Below, piece after piece: positions 1-8,171 of a stretch of DNA of 35,540 bases. The notes beneath the pieces are model-generated. The model saw only the letters and a program-made list of their open reading frames with translations. It searched no databases and had not been told where the DNA came from. Position 1 is the first letter of the stretch; every line of letters starts with the position of its first letter. Origin of the DNA: Acidithiobacillus marinus (GTDB taxonomy: Bacteria > Pseudomonadota > Gammaproteobacteria > Acidithiobacillales > Acidithiobacillaceae); assembly GCF_002847505.1 (NCBI RefSeq), contig NZ_MXAV01000051.1:1-35540 (forward strand). Reading direction: 5' to 3'. Made by a program: the position numbers and the translations under genes.

Positions 1-83
1 CCTTCGCGGAATCCACTGGATATGATAAACAGTATCGTCAGAATAACGAATCCAGCCAGAGGAACAATGGCTATCCCATCCAT
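1..83 (-). CDS. Start of a small membrane protein (partial, runs off the left edge)
   Basis: The minus strand reads open from an ATG at 83 to the window edge, giving 27 residues. They begin MDGIAIVPLAG and continue as a strongly hydrophobic stretch (FVILTILFII), which looks like a membrane helix. A GGAG ribosome binding site lies 7 bases before the ATG. The start is only about 10 bases after the stop of the AAA+ ATPase gene (94-1233), so the two are very likely co-transcribed. Too little is visible to name a family. That this is a real gene start is inferred from the ribosome binding site, spacing and hydrophobicity. Confidence 0.6.
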   Translation of the reverse strand, partial: MDGIAIVPLAGFVILTILFIISSGFRE

Positions 84-93
84 CAGTAATCTC

Positions 94-1233
94 CTAATTC
101 ACGATCATTTTATGGTCAACAATCACGTTTCTATTATGTTGCTTTGTGGCTGCCCTTCTTATGCGCAGTTCATCGATGGCTTTTCTTGCGAGCGTGATTC
201 TAAGGGCCTTCATTTTTTCTATGGTTACGGCCTCATCCTCTTCTCTGGAAGCTGCAAGATCAGCATAGCCATTCTCGTCCATATCTTTTACAAACAACCG
301 GCCTTTATCTGTCATGTCCCAGATAAAGGTGTGTGACTTTTCTGTAGGTAGGTTTTCGTTGTCAATGATCTCGTCCACGATAAAGCGGCTAATCACCGTA
401 TCCACATAGCGCACACCGAATTTAGTTTGGCCCACTTTCTCCGTAAGAAACCCCAAAGCCACAGGGCTAATATCCACAACCAGAATCCGGTATTCCATGG
501 CAATTTTTACGGCCGTATCCGAGCGATACTTGTGTGTGATAATGGCCGCAATATCTACATCATCCAGCGCGCTGAAGTGGATGACCTCCTGGATTCTGCC
601 CACAAACTCTGTTCTGAACGGGGCGTTGTTTGCGCCCGTTCGATGATTCTGAATCGTGCTGGAAGCAATCCGTTCGCGGAGGTCGTCATCCTCCATCGTA
701 TCCAGGTTTTCCCCCGCCAGGATGTTTGAGGTCATGACGACAATGGCGTCGGTAATATCGATCCGTTCACCGAACGAAGCGTCTTCCATGTAGCCCTCAT
801 CCAGCGCGGTCATCATGCCATCGAATAACTCCTGGGATCCTTTTTCAATTTCATCGATCAGAATCACGCACTGCCCACCCATTGCTTTGACTTGTTGCGT
901 TAGAAGCCCGCCTTTGTCCGACCCCTGATAACCGCGTGGGGGACCAAACGCCTTGAACTGGCCGCCCTCCCCTACACACTCATTGGCGTTGAAGCGGGCA
1001 ATGTGGGTGCGGTCGCCATAAACCATTTCGGCAATCGCTTTCGCAGATTCCGTTTTCCCCACGCCTGATGGCCCCAGGAGCAGCATGCTCATGAAAGGTT
1101 TGCCGCGCCGGCCCAACAGCCCACTTCTGGCTCTCTTGATGGCTCTGTCGATTCTTTGTATGGCCTGCTTCTGACCAAAGAGCGGGGTGCTGGTTTGCGC
1201 GATGCTCGTAATCTCTGTTTCTGATGTTTCCAT
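94..1233 (-). CDS. Clp/Hsp100-type AAA+ ATPase (single AAA domain)
   Basis: A 379-residue AAA+ protein of the ClpA/ClpB (AAA_2) type. Visible motifs in order are Walker A GPSGVGKT, Walker B CVILIDEIEKG, sensor 1 VVMTSN, an arginine-finger region FVGRIQEV, and a sensor-2-like GVRYVDTVI. Only one AAA module is present, with no Clp N-domain, whereas ClpA and ClpB have two ATPase modules. Known relatives remodel or unfold proteins; the substrate here is unknown. The start is the second of two adjacent ATGs, because GGAG lies 7 bases before it. The longer open frame to 1479 overlaps the divergent gene and lacks a ribosome binding site. It is followed immediately by a small membrane protein gene. 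The family call is firm; a role in transfer is inferred only from position. Confidence 0.85.
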   Translation of the reverse strand: METSETEITSIAQTSTPLFGQKQAIQRIDRAIKRARSGLLGRRGKPFMSMLLLGPSGVGKTESAKAIAEMVYGDRTHIARFNANECVGEGGQFKAFGPPRGYQGSDKGGLLTQQVKAMGGQCVILIDEIEKGSQELFDGMMTALDEGYMEDASFGERIDITDAIVVMTSNILAGENLDTMEDDDLRERIASSTIQNHRTGANNAPFRTEFVGRIQEVIHFSALDDVDIAAIITHKYRSDTAVKIAMEYRILVVDISPVALGFLTEKVGQTKFGVRYVDTVISRFIVDEIIDNENLPTEKSHTFIWDMTDKGRLFVKDMDENGYADLAASREEDEAVTIEKMKALRITLARKAIDELRIRRAATKQHNRNVIVDHKMIVN

Positions 1234-1279
1234 CATTTTTCTCCATGTTTGAGTGGTGCGATGCACCCTTATGAATGGT

Positions 1280-1285
1280 ATTATA
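1280..1285 (-). promoter_or_regulatory. Possible -10 element for the AAA+ ATPase gene
   Basis: The minus strand carries an exact TATAAT here, about 45 bases upstream of the ATPase start and inside the divergent intergenic region. No good -35 hexamer is visible 16-18 bases further upstream. This is a weak promoter candidate resting on one box. Confidence 0.3.
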
Positions 1286-1318
1286 CACGTTATTGCTCTG
1301 GTTTTTGGGGGTAAAATA

Positions 1319-1600
1319 GTGGATAGAGTAAGGGCTTCTGCCTTTATTTTTATGATCATCCTCCTTTCTTTTCCTTGGTATCCTGTATGGTGGTTCATGA
1401 TTTTGGCCTTAATCGTGCAGTTCGCGCTGGGTGTAGCCATAGTATTTAACCGCGAAAGACTACGATTTGTGCTTATCAATCTGATCCCTCACCGGCATCC
1501 ATATCAGCAACGCATGCGTCTGAAAGTGGGCCGGCACAAGCACGAGGAGTACGGGATCCCCAAGCAGACCTTTGTGGGTGTCATCGAAGAGGATCTCTGA
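1319..1600 (+). CDS. Small two-helix membrane protein coupled to the coupling ATPase
   Basis: A 93-residue protein starting at a GTG that has GGGGG 7 bases upstream. Upstream in-frame starts at 1253 (GTG) and 1271 (ATG) lack a ribosome binding site but cannot be excluded. Residues 8-45 form two hydrophobic segments (around ASAFIFMIILLSF and MILALIVQFALGVAIVF). A basic cytoplasmic tail follows, ending GVIEEDL. Its stop overlaps the start of the TraD-like ATPase by one base (TGATG), implying translational coupling. VirD4/TraD coupling proteins normally carry two N-terminal membrane helices, and the ATPase next door has none. This protein is therefore a good candidate for the separated membrane anchor. 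That role is inferred; I do not recognise a family. Confidence 0.7.
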   Translation: MDRVRASAFIFMIILLSFPWYPVWWFMILALIVQFALGVAIVFNRERLRFVLINLIPHRHPYQQRMRLKVGRHKHEEYGIPKQTFVGVIEEDL

Positions 1601-3195
1601 TGGGTACAACTGTTCAAGATGTGGCGCGCGACACCGTAAATAACCAGACTGCAGGCATTCTCCAACCCAAGAAAAGGGCGGCCATCAAGCGATATTTAGA
1701 GGACTTTTTTGAGCGTCGGGTGCTCGGCAGTGATCTGTATGGTGAATACGATGTCCGTTATGGTGATCCCCTTTTTGTAGATGACCAGGGATCCGTCCGG
1801 CATGAACTCGCGATGGGTAAGTCCGGTGCCGGCAAAACGGTTTATCTGGTGAATAAAGCCCTGGGCCAGATCCGGCGTGGGGGTGGCGTTGGCGTTATCG
1901 AGAGTAAAAGCGACTACGAGTTTCGGGACATGACGATGGCCATGTGTGACGCCTATGGCCGCTCGCTCGATTTCCGTTGTGTAAATATAGATAACGCCAA
2001 GGAGTCGAATACCTATAGTCCCTGGAATCGCGGAGGACCAGATGTTTGCGCATCGCGGGTCACCGGAACGGTGGAAACCGGAGGGAATCCTTCCGCAGAG
2101 CACTTCAAGGAAATGGCGCACTCTGCGCTGCAGGCAACCATTGGCGCCATTAAACACCTGGGTTTGTCGTTCAATGCGTTGGACTTGTACATATTGCTGA
2201 ACAACCCCAACGCCATGTCGTGGCTCGAAGAACGGGTTAAGTCCCGGGGGGTGAGTGAGGCTGCCACTCTTTATACCATGCACCTCGATAGCTATCGCTC
2301 CATGAACAAAGAGGGCGTTCTGACCATAGATCTCGCGCGTATGCGGCAGCAGATTGGTGGTGTTGCCAATCGGTTGTATCCCTACGGGATTGGGGATATG
2401 GGCGAAGTGCTCAATCCTTACTCGGCCGAAGTAGACCTTCTGCGGGGTCATGATGAGTCCCACATCATGTTCTTCATGACTCCCGAGTTGGAAAAAAGTG
2501 AAACAGCCAAGTCCTTTGCAAAGATTCTTTTTTCTGACCTGCGCTCGGTGATAGCTCAGATGTACCGCCGCCGGGATGCTGATAAGCTGGACATTCCCTA
2601 TCGCTGGCTATTCGACGAATTTGGTTCTTATGCCAGCCGGCAGATTACTACGCCACTGGAAATGATGCGCGGATCCAGAATCGGCGCCACCATGTTTTTT
2701 CAGGCATCTGCCAATCTGGTTGAAGAGCCGCTCGGAGAAACCTTCCGATCAAAGATTTTTGCGAATACCGATATCAAGACGTTTTTGCCTCTAGGTGACC
2801 CGGAATCCATGGAGTACGCCGCCGACTTTTGTGCAGATGCTTTGCAAAATCTTAAGATGCAGGCGAGTGGCGTCAGTCACGCGAAAGGGAACAAGAACCT
2901 CGATTTCGACATATTTCACAATATATCCGAATCCGCTACCGACAGCATGACCCTGAAAGAGCAGTATGACTATCGGGTGCGACCAACCGAGTTCCGGGAT
3001 CTGGAAATTGGCCAGGCCATTATCGCTCATGGCAAGCACATCATGAAAGTCCGATTCCCTGAAGTTATTTTGCCTAACGGCATCCCTCCTTTCAGTCTGG
3101 AGCGAATCCGGACGCCCTATATAAAGGGGTTGGATATGCGCGAAATGTATGATGCTGCTTTCTCGCTTGAGAAGGCGGTATCTGTGTCTGCATGA
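1600..3195 (+). CDS. traD: TraD/VirD4-like type IV coupling ATPase without a membrane domain
   Basis: A 531-residue RecA-fold ATPase of the conjugative coupling protein family, which links DNA substrates to the T4SS channel. Walker A GKSGAGKT lies at residues 73-80 and a Walker B-like WLFDEFG near residue 337. Late motifs GSRIGATMFFQ and NTDIKTFLPLGD are typical of TraD/TraG/VirD4 proteins. Family members usually begin with two membrane helices, but this protein starts hydrophilic and reaches Walker A quickly. The small membrane protein gene just upstream overlaps its start by one base. Its own stop overlaps the helicase start (ATGA), so the three genes form one translational unit. VirD4/TraD is favoured over VirB4 because a clear TraC/VirB4 is encoded elsewhere in the window. 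Confidence 0.8.
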   Translation: MGTTVQDVARDTVNNQTAGILQPKKRAAIKRYLEDFFERRVLGSDLYGEYDVRYGDPLFVDDQGSVRHELAMGKSGAGKTVYLVNKALGQIRRGGGVGVIESKSDYEFRDMTMAMCDAYGRSLDFRCVNIDNAKESNTYSPWNRGGPDVCASRVTGTVETGGNPSAEHFKEMAHSALQATIGAIKHLGLSFNALDLYILLNNPNAMSWLEERVKSRGVSEAATLYTMHLDSYRSMNKEGVLTIDLARMRQQIGGVANRLYPYGIGDMGEVLNPYSAEVDLLRGHDESHIMFFMTPELEKSETAKSFAKILFSDLRSVIAQMYRRRDADKLDIPYRWLFDEFGSYASRQITTPLEMMRGSRIGATMFFQASANLVEEPLGETFRSKIFANTDIKTFLPLGDPESMEYAADFCADALQNLKMQASGVSHAKGNKNLDFDIFHNISESATDSMTLKEQYDYRVRPTEFRDLEIGQAIIAHGKHIMKVRFPEVILPNGIPPFSLERIRTPYIKGLDMREMYDAAFSLEKAVSVSA

Positions 3196-5216
3196 AGTCT
3201 AAAACCCAGTCGATTCTAGCCCGCTTGAGCGAGTCTCAACTTCCTGCGGCTCTGGATGAGGGGCATACGGTAATGGTTGCCGGGCCTGGCTCTGGAAAGA
3301 CTACAACGATGGTTGCCAAGGCTGCTTATCTTTCCGAGAAGTACGGCCCGGAAAAGGTAGCCATGCTGACGTTCACGCGCAATGCTGCCCAAGAAATGCG
3401 GGAAAGGTTGGGCGCCGCCATTGGTGTCCACGAAGCCGCTGCCGTGCATATTTCTACATTACACGTCGCCATGGGCGAGATTGTATCGAAAGTGAGTAAA
3501 TGGAAAAAACGAAAGCGATTAAGGCCCGGAGAAGCCCTTTCCATGATTCACAAATCCCTTGATGAGGCGCATGGAGCGCGCCTTGACAATAACCAGAGGG
3601 CCAGATGCTTCACTGCTTTTAACCTGATAAGGAGCCGGTACCCCCTCCCGGATAAGCCGCCAGACGGAAATAGTGAAACTGTTATAGCTTATGCGGCAGT
3701 TGTTAGTTATCTGGAGTCCCTCAAGGAACTGAATCTGACAGACTATGACAGCATGCTCAAGGATAGCGTGGAAGCTCTGCAGATGGGATTGGCAAAGCCC
3801 ATGGATCGGCGGTTTCTTATCGTCGATGAATACCAGGACACTGATGAAACGCAGCATGAGTGGATCAAAATACATGCCCGACATGGGGTTATGGTCACTA
3901 TCGTTGGTGATGACGATCAATCGATCTACGCATTTCGTGGTTCTATTGGTTATAAAAGCATGGTCGATTTCATGGAATCCTTCCCGCATAACCGTTACAA
4001 CGTAACGACGACTTATCGTACTGCCCCATTAATTATGAAAGCAGCTACTAATATGATCGGCCGAAACGCACAGCGACTCGATAAAGATGTTAAATCTGGC
4101 GTCAGCTCCAATCCAGGGGTGATCGAATTTCGAGTGTATAAACGTAATGGTTTGCTCCAGGAAGCGCGGATGTCTCAAGACCTGAGTGGATTTTATACCA
4201 TTGATTCTGGAGATATGGTGACTGATGAAGAATCTTGCGGAGACCCTGATAATGATACTGATCCGCAAGATGATGCCGAAAGCGCGGCGGCTGATGTGGG
4301 TGGTGCGGCGTATCAGGAGGCCTCTGCGGCCGTGGATTATGTGGCTGGACTGATGCAGTTCGAGGGCGGGGTTGGTGCGATTCTGGCCAGGACGAATTTC
4401 TCTCTCGGTATGCTGGAGGCCAGGGCGCGGCAAATAGGTATTCCTTACCAGCGTTCCGGGGCCGGTGTGTTCCTTGATAAGCCGCACATTTCTGAAGCAC
4501 TCGCATTGATTTCCATGGGGTTTGAGTTGCCAAACAAGAAGAATGTCGGGATGGCTCTATCGCTCTATCAAATCACGCCGGCAAGTATAAGTCAGGTCAT
4601 TAAAGTGATGGGAGCTTGCGGGGCGTGTGCAGATCCTTTTGACTTTCTCTTCGACTCAGAATTATATGCAGGCCTCGATACAGTGGATGATGCGACCAAG
4701 CTGAGGGCCTTTCGTGAAGCGATTGCCGATTGGCGTGACCTTGTTTTGACGCGCGGCAAATGTTTAACCCGAGATATGATTCAAGAGATTCAGAATGGTT
4801 TAAGCGCACTGCTGAGCGATGTTTGTCTGTACCAATCCGACAAGGGTAAAAAACTGAACGAGCTGAATTTTTTCTTTTCTTTTGTTGGACATAAAGTGGA
4901 TGGATCCATTCAGGAAAGGGTGCGATCGGCGGCCAGAATACTCGGTGGCGAACCCAGCACCACGAACAGTGATAGTCGCCAACTTTACATTGGCACGCTC
5001 CACTCCGCGAAAGGTATGGAATTTGATTATGTGTGGTTGCTGCGCTGTAACGCCACAGACCCGCAAGACGGCATGGATTTGGTTTCAAGCATCGAAGAAG
5101 AGCGCAGGCTTTTTTACGTCGGCATGACGCGTGCAAAAACTCATTTGTTTTTTTCCGCCATTCAGACTTCTCGGAGCAAGAGTATCGTGCGGTACATTGG
5201 GGAATGCCTACGCTGA
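3192..5216 (+). CDS. UvrD/Rep-type superfamily 1 helicase
   Basis: A 674-residue SF1A DNA helicase. Motif I GPGSGKTTT is near residues 31-39, motif Ia MLTFTRNAA follows, motif II is VDEYQDT, and motif III is GDDDQSIYAFRG. Motif IV/V features include TTYRTAP and IGTLHSAKGMEFD, and motif VI is VGMTRAKT. Such enzymes unwind DNA 3' to 5' using ATP. An acidic, probably disordered insert lies around residues 335-370 (DEESCGDPDNDTDPQDDAES), which is unusual for UvrD. The start overlaps the coupling ATPase stop as ATGA. F-type systems usually have the helicase fused to the relaxase, so a UvrD-like helicase linked to the coupling protein could substitute. That link is inference. A general repair role for the element remains possible. 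Confidence 0.85.
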   Translation: MKSKTQSILARLSESQLPAALDEGHTVMVAGPGSGKTTTMVAKAAYLSEKYGPEKVAMLTFTRNAAQEMRERLGAAIGVHEAAAVHISTLHVAMGEIVSKVSKWKKRKRLRPGEALSMIHKSLDEAHGARLDNNQRARCFTAFNLIRSRYPLPDKPPDGNSETVIAYAAVVSYLESLKELNLTDYDSMLKDSVEALQMGLAKPMDRRFLIVDEYQDTDETQHEWIKIHARHGVMVTIVGDDDQSIYAFRGSIGYKSMVDFMESFPHNRYNVTTTYRTAPLIMKAATNMIGRNAQRLDKDVKSGVSSNPGVIEFRVYKRNGLLQEARMSQDLSGFYTIDSGDMVTDEESCGDPDNDTDPQDDAESAAADVGGAAYQEASAAVDYVAGLMQFEGGVGAILARTNFSLGMLEARARQIGIPYQRSGAGVFLDKPHISEALALISMGFELPNKKNVGMALSLYQITPASISQVIKVMGACGACADPFDFLFDSELYAGLDTVDDATKLRAFREAIADWRDLVLTRGKCLTRDMIQEIQNGLSALLSDVCLYQSDKGKKLNELNFFFSFVGHKVDGSIQERVRSAARILGGEPSTTNSDSRQLYIGTLHSAKGMEFDYVWLLRCNATDPQDGMDLVSSIEEERRLFYVGMTRAKTHLFFSAIQTSRSKSIVRYIGECLR

Positions 5217-5220
5217 TCAA

Positions 5221-5264
5221 CCCAAATCGCGCCGAACATCAACAGCGATGTTCGGCGCTTTGGG
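5221..5264. terminator. Long hairpin between convergent operons
   Basis: A perfect 12-bp inverted repeat (5229-5240 GCGCCGAACATC and 5247-5258) encloses a 6-base loop. It is extended outside by a further 6 paired bases (CCCAAA at 5221-5226 with TTTGGG at 5259-5264) and a 2-base bulge. It begins 5 bases after the helicase stop and lies about 30 bases beyond the traG stop on the other strand. The position suits a bidirectional terminator. The following T-run is poor, so termination may depend on the stem or on other factors. Confidence 0.65.
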
Positions 5265-5294
5265 CTCTATGTTTGCGAAGTGGCCCTGCTCATA

Positions 5295-8171
5295 TCATCG
5301 AGATTTTTTGGGAGGCATGGATCTCAATGATGTTGGTGCACTCTGGTTGTACCCACCAGTGGGGGCCGTCTTACTCTGAGCAGCCGCCTGATTATTGGAA
5401 TTTTGTGGCCCTTGCCTTGTTCTGGCCTGATTTGATCCTCTGTTTAAAGCCGGGCCGGAGCCTTGGCGGCTGGCTGATGGACCGTTGCCCTGGCGTGCTG
5501 GGCCTGGGCCTGAACCTCCCGGGCCATTGCCCTGACGACCTGCCGATGGGCCGTTGCCTTGACGCATTGCCCCCGGTCCTGAACCTCCTGGGCCTGAACC
5601 TCCCGGGCCGTTGCCCTGACGACCTGCCGATGGGCCGTTGCCCTGGCGTGCTGGTCCCGGTCCTGAACCTCCTGGGCCTGAACCTCCCGGGCCATTGCCC
5701 TGACGACCTGCCGATGGGCCGTTGCCCTGGCGTGCTGGTCCCGGTCCTGAACCTCCTGGGCCTGAACCTCCCGGGCCATTGCCCTGACGACCTGCCGATG
5801 GGCCGTTGCTTTGACGCACTGCCCCCGGTCCAGAACCTCCTGGGCCTGAACCTCCCGGGCCACTGCCCTGGCGACCTACCGATGGGCCGTTACCTTGGCG
5901 TGCAGGTTCCGAACCGGAAGCGTTGACATTATTCCCTTGCCCGACGGCAGATGTTTTGCTTTGTTGAGACGATTGGCTGGGGCTTTGAGATCTCCCTGCC
6001 CCGGAACTTTGCGTATTGGTACCGCTGTTAGACCCATCCCCGGCTCCATCGGTTGCCGCTGTAGATCCTGAAGCTGTTTTTGCTGATGACTGGCCGCCGC
6101 CAGCGCCGATGTTTTGCTTGGTGTTGTTAGGGGCGCTTGGTACCCCTCCAGTTGCTTTAGGGGCAGAAGCAGAAACTCCGCCGCCCTTTACCGGATTAGA
6201 TGGCGTTAGTCCGCCACCGGTGCCCGGAGTGTTGCCACCTGGGGCAGTCGTCTTTCCAGGTGTTTTTCCAGAGCTTTTACCGCCCTTTCTTCCCGCTCTC
6301 ATTGCGACCATGGCAGCCATTGTTGCCGCTGCGCCGGTAGCTCTAGCCATGCTGCTGCCGAAATTGTTTCTCATGCCATCGCCCGCTTTGCCGAACAGCA
6401 GCATATAGGCGATGGTTGGTATCGCCAAAAAACCCATCGCTTCAAATATGTTGACGATGTGATTCATGAGCGCGGGGTTGGAAACAATGCCAATATTCGG
6501 GGACATCATGCTAGACGAGCCGTAATTGTTCACGTTGTTGGCCAGATGCGGGATAATGCCATCCAGCCCATCACAAACGATCAGCCAAATGATGTAAAGG
6601 GCATCCCAGAGATTCACCAGAATGACCGGCAATGCCATCCATTCCATGGCATGCATAAAACGTCCCGCTATCAGCATCCAGAAAGGACCGATAACGCTGA
6701 CCAGGATGGCAGCCGTCATGGAAAGGCCGATGATGTATGGGGCGGCGGTATTGAACAATGTGCCAATGGAATAAACAACGACCTCTATCAATCCCGTGAT
6801 CGTGAAGCTTCCCAAGTCTGCCAGTGTTTTCCCGAGCCAAGAAGATACGCCCGGCGTATGCCCAACAACGTCTTTTGGCCGCCTGATTTGGTTGGCGAAC
6901 ATCTGCAGGGTCTGCGCACAAGCTTCGTCGCCATGCGTGGCGCACATAGCTTGCATCGCGGCCACATTTTTCGGGTTGCGCGCATAGCCGGCAACAGAAG
7001 CGACCAGCACGCTGCGGCCAAGATTCTGGTATAAGTCGCTTAATGATGTGAACTTCTGGGTCGGGTCGTTTGTCTTTTTCCCCCCGAAGTAATCTTCCAC
7101 GTCCACGGCCAGATCGGATGCAATGGCCTGCGTAGGTGTTCCTTCCTCTGTCCTTCTCATTTCTTTGTAGTCTTTTTTTGAATCGATCTGCTTGAAGATC
7201 AAATTAGGTAACCACGCATAGGCTTCTGAAGTCCAGGACGTCACTGGCGTTACTGTGTTGTGCACTTTATCGTAGGTGGAAATGTCCTGATTGAGTTTCC
7301 AGTATTTCTTGCTGAACAGCTTGACGTTGACATAGGTTGGGGTGCTGCTTTTCGAGCTGCTAGATGTGCCCGCCGTAAATGGCACAACCGATCCTAGCTT
7401 GTCGGCAACACCGGCCAGTTGCGTTTGCTGTTGTGCTACGAGTTCTGGCCAGCTGGGATTCGGGGGGTCTGACTTTAATAGTGATTTGACCTTGGCGGCC
7501 AGCTTCCCGTAATCGGGGTCTGTCTGGCTGTTCGTGCTGTAGGGATTAGCAAACACATAGGCCAGTTGCGGGTTGGCTTGCAGGGCAGTTGCCAGCTTTG
7601 GATCTGACTTCAGGATTGCCGGTGCCAATACGTTTTTCCATTGAGCGATATTGGCTGCAATTTGAGGGTCATTGGATTGCATGGCAGAACTGAGGTCGGT
7701 ATCGATGGCTGACTGGACACCAGGCCACAAGTCCGTATCGGAGGTTCCGGCGATTTTGGCGGCGAGCGTCGGCAACCCGGATGATATTTGATAGGCCAGG
7801 TAGGTGATGCCGTTGACAAGGCCGAGAGATCCCGTTGAGAAGTCGTGCATCGAAGAAAGGATACTGTTTCCATCGACCGCTTTCTTGACGGTTGTTCCGG
7901 TGCTACCGGCAATCACGTCATTCATGGCAATTTGCACCGGAAAATAAAACAGCCCAACAGCTACCATTATTGAAGCAAATTTTTTAATCACATGCAGAAG
8001 GGCATCCGGTTCTTCTATATTGTTAAAAATAGTGTGAAAAATCCCGAAGACTGCGAGTATGAAAAACAGCCATCCGCCATATTCAATGAGGCCGCGAATG
8101 ATCGAACCGGTAATGGTAAATCCCACTGCAGCAAAAATATTGATGACCATTTGAACTGGTGCGGATTCCAT
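5295..8171 (-). CDS. traG: TraG-like mating-channel membrane protein with repetitive tail
   Basis: A 958-residue inner-membrane protein, last gene of the tra operon. The N-terminus has several hydrophobic segments (GWLFFILAVFGIF, FASIMVAVGLFYFPVQ), followed by a large periplasmic region. A second cluster of helices (around IIGLSMTAAILVSVIGPFWML and WDALYIIWLIVCDGL) resembles the TraG N-terminal domain of F and related systems, which takes part in pilus assembly. The last roughly 330 residues are low complexity, rich in Gly, Ser, Pro, Gln and Asn, and contain a tandem repeat. In F TraG the C-terminal part is a folded periplasmic domain for mating-pair stabilisation; here it appears replaced. 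The start has GGAG 8 bases upstream and sits directly after the preceding gene's stop. Confidence 0.75.
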   Translation of the reverse strand: MESAPVQMVINIFAAVGFTITGSIIRGLIEYGGWLFFILAVFGIFHTIFNNIEEPDALLHVIKKFASIMVAVGLFYFPVQIAMNDVIAGSTGTTVKKAVDGNSILSSMHDFSTGSLGLVNGITYLAYQISSGLPTLAAKIAGTSDTDLWPGVQSAIDTDLSSAMQSNDPQIAANIAQWKNVLAPAILKSDPKLATALQANPQLAYVFANPYSTNSQTDPDYGKLAAKVKSLLKSDPPNPSWPELVAQQQTQLAGVADKLGSVVPFTAGTSSSSKSSTPTYVNVKLFSKKYWKLNQDISTYDKVHNTVTPVTSWTSEAYAWLPNLIFKQIDSKKDYKEMRRTEEGTPTQAIASDLAVDVEDYFGGKKTNDPTQKFTSLSDLYQNLGRSVLVASVAGYARNPKNVAAMQAMCATHGDEACAQTLQMFANQIRRPKDVVGHTPGVSSWLGKTLADLGSFTITGLIEVVVYSIGTLFNTAAPYIIGLSMTAAILVSVIGPFWMLIAGRFMHAMEWMALPVILVNLWDALYIIWLIVCDGLDGIIPHLANNVNNYGSSSMMSPNIGIVSNPALMNHIVNIFEAMGFLAIPTIAYMLLFGKAGDGMRNNFGSSMARATGAAATMAAMVAMRAGRKGGKSSGKTPGKTTAPGGNTPGTGGGLTPSNPVKGGGVSASAPKATGGVPSAPNNTKQNIGAGGGQSSAKTASGSTAATDGAGDGSNSGTNTQSSGAGRSQSPSQSSQQSKTSAVGQGNNVNASGSEPARQGNGPSVGRQGSGPGGSGPGGSGPGAVRQSNGPSAGRQGNGPGGSGPGGSGPGPARQGNGPSAGRQGNGPGGSGPGGSGPGPARQGNGPSAGRQGNGPGGSGPGGSGPGAMRQGNGPSAGRQGNGPGGSGPGPARQGNGPSASRQGSGPALNRGSNQARTRQGPQNSNNQAAAQSKTAPTGGYNQSAPTSLRSMPPKKSR
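5465..5912. repeat. 84-bp tandem repeat coding for Gly/Pro/Gln-rich units
   Basis: Four full 84-bp units start at 5507, 5591, 5675 and 5759. A diverged fifth begins at 5843 and a partial copy precedes 5507. Each unit starts GGCCTGAACCTCCC on the plus strand. On the traG strand each encodes 28 residues built from short elements such as GRQGNGP, GGSGPG and GPARQ. Units differ mainly at one site coding either PARQ or A(M/V)RQ. Because 84 is a multiple of three, copy-number changes would keep traG in frame. Confidence 0.9.

Noticed and set aside
5204-5926. Plus-strand 240-residue repetitive open frame
   Set aside because: It is the opposite-strand reading of the traG tandem repeat and overlaps the helicase end; the traG frame has domains and a ribosome site.
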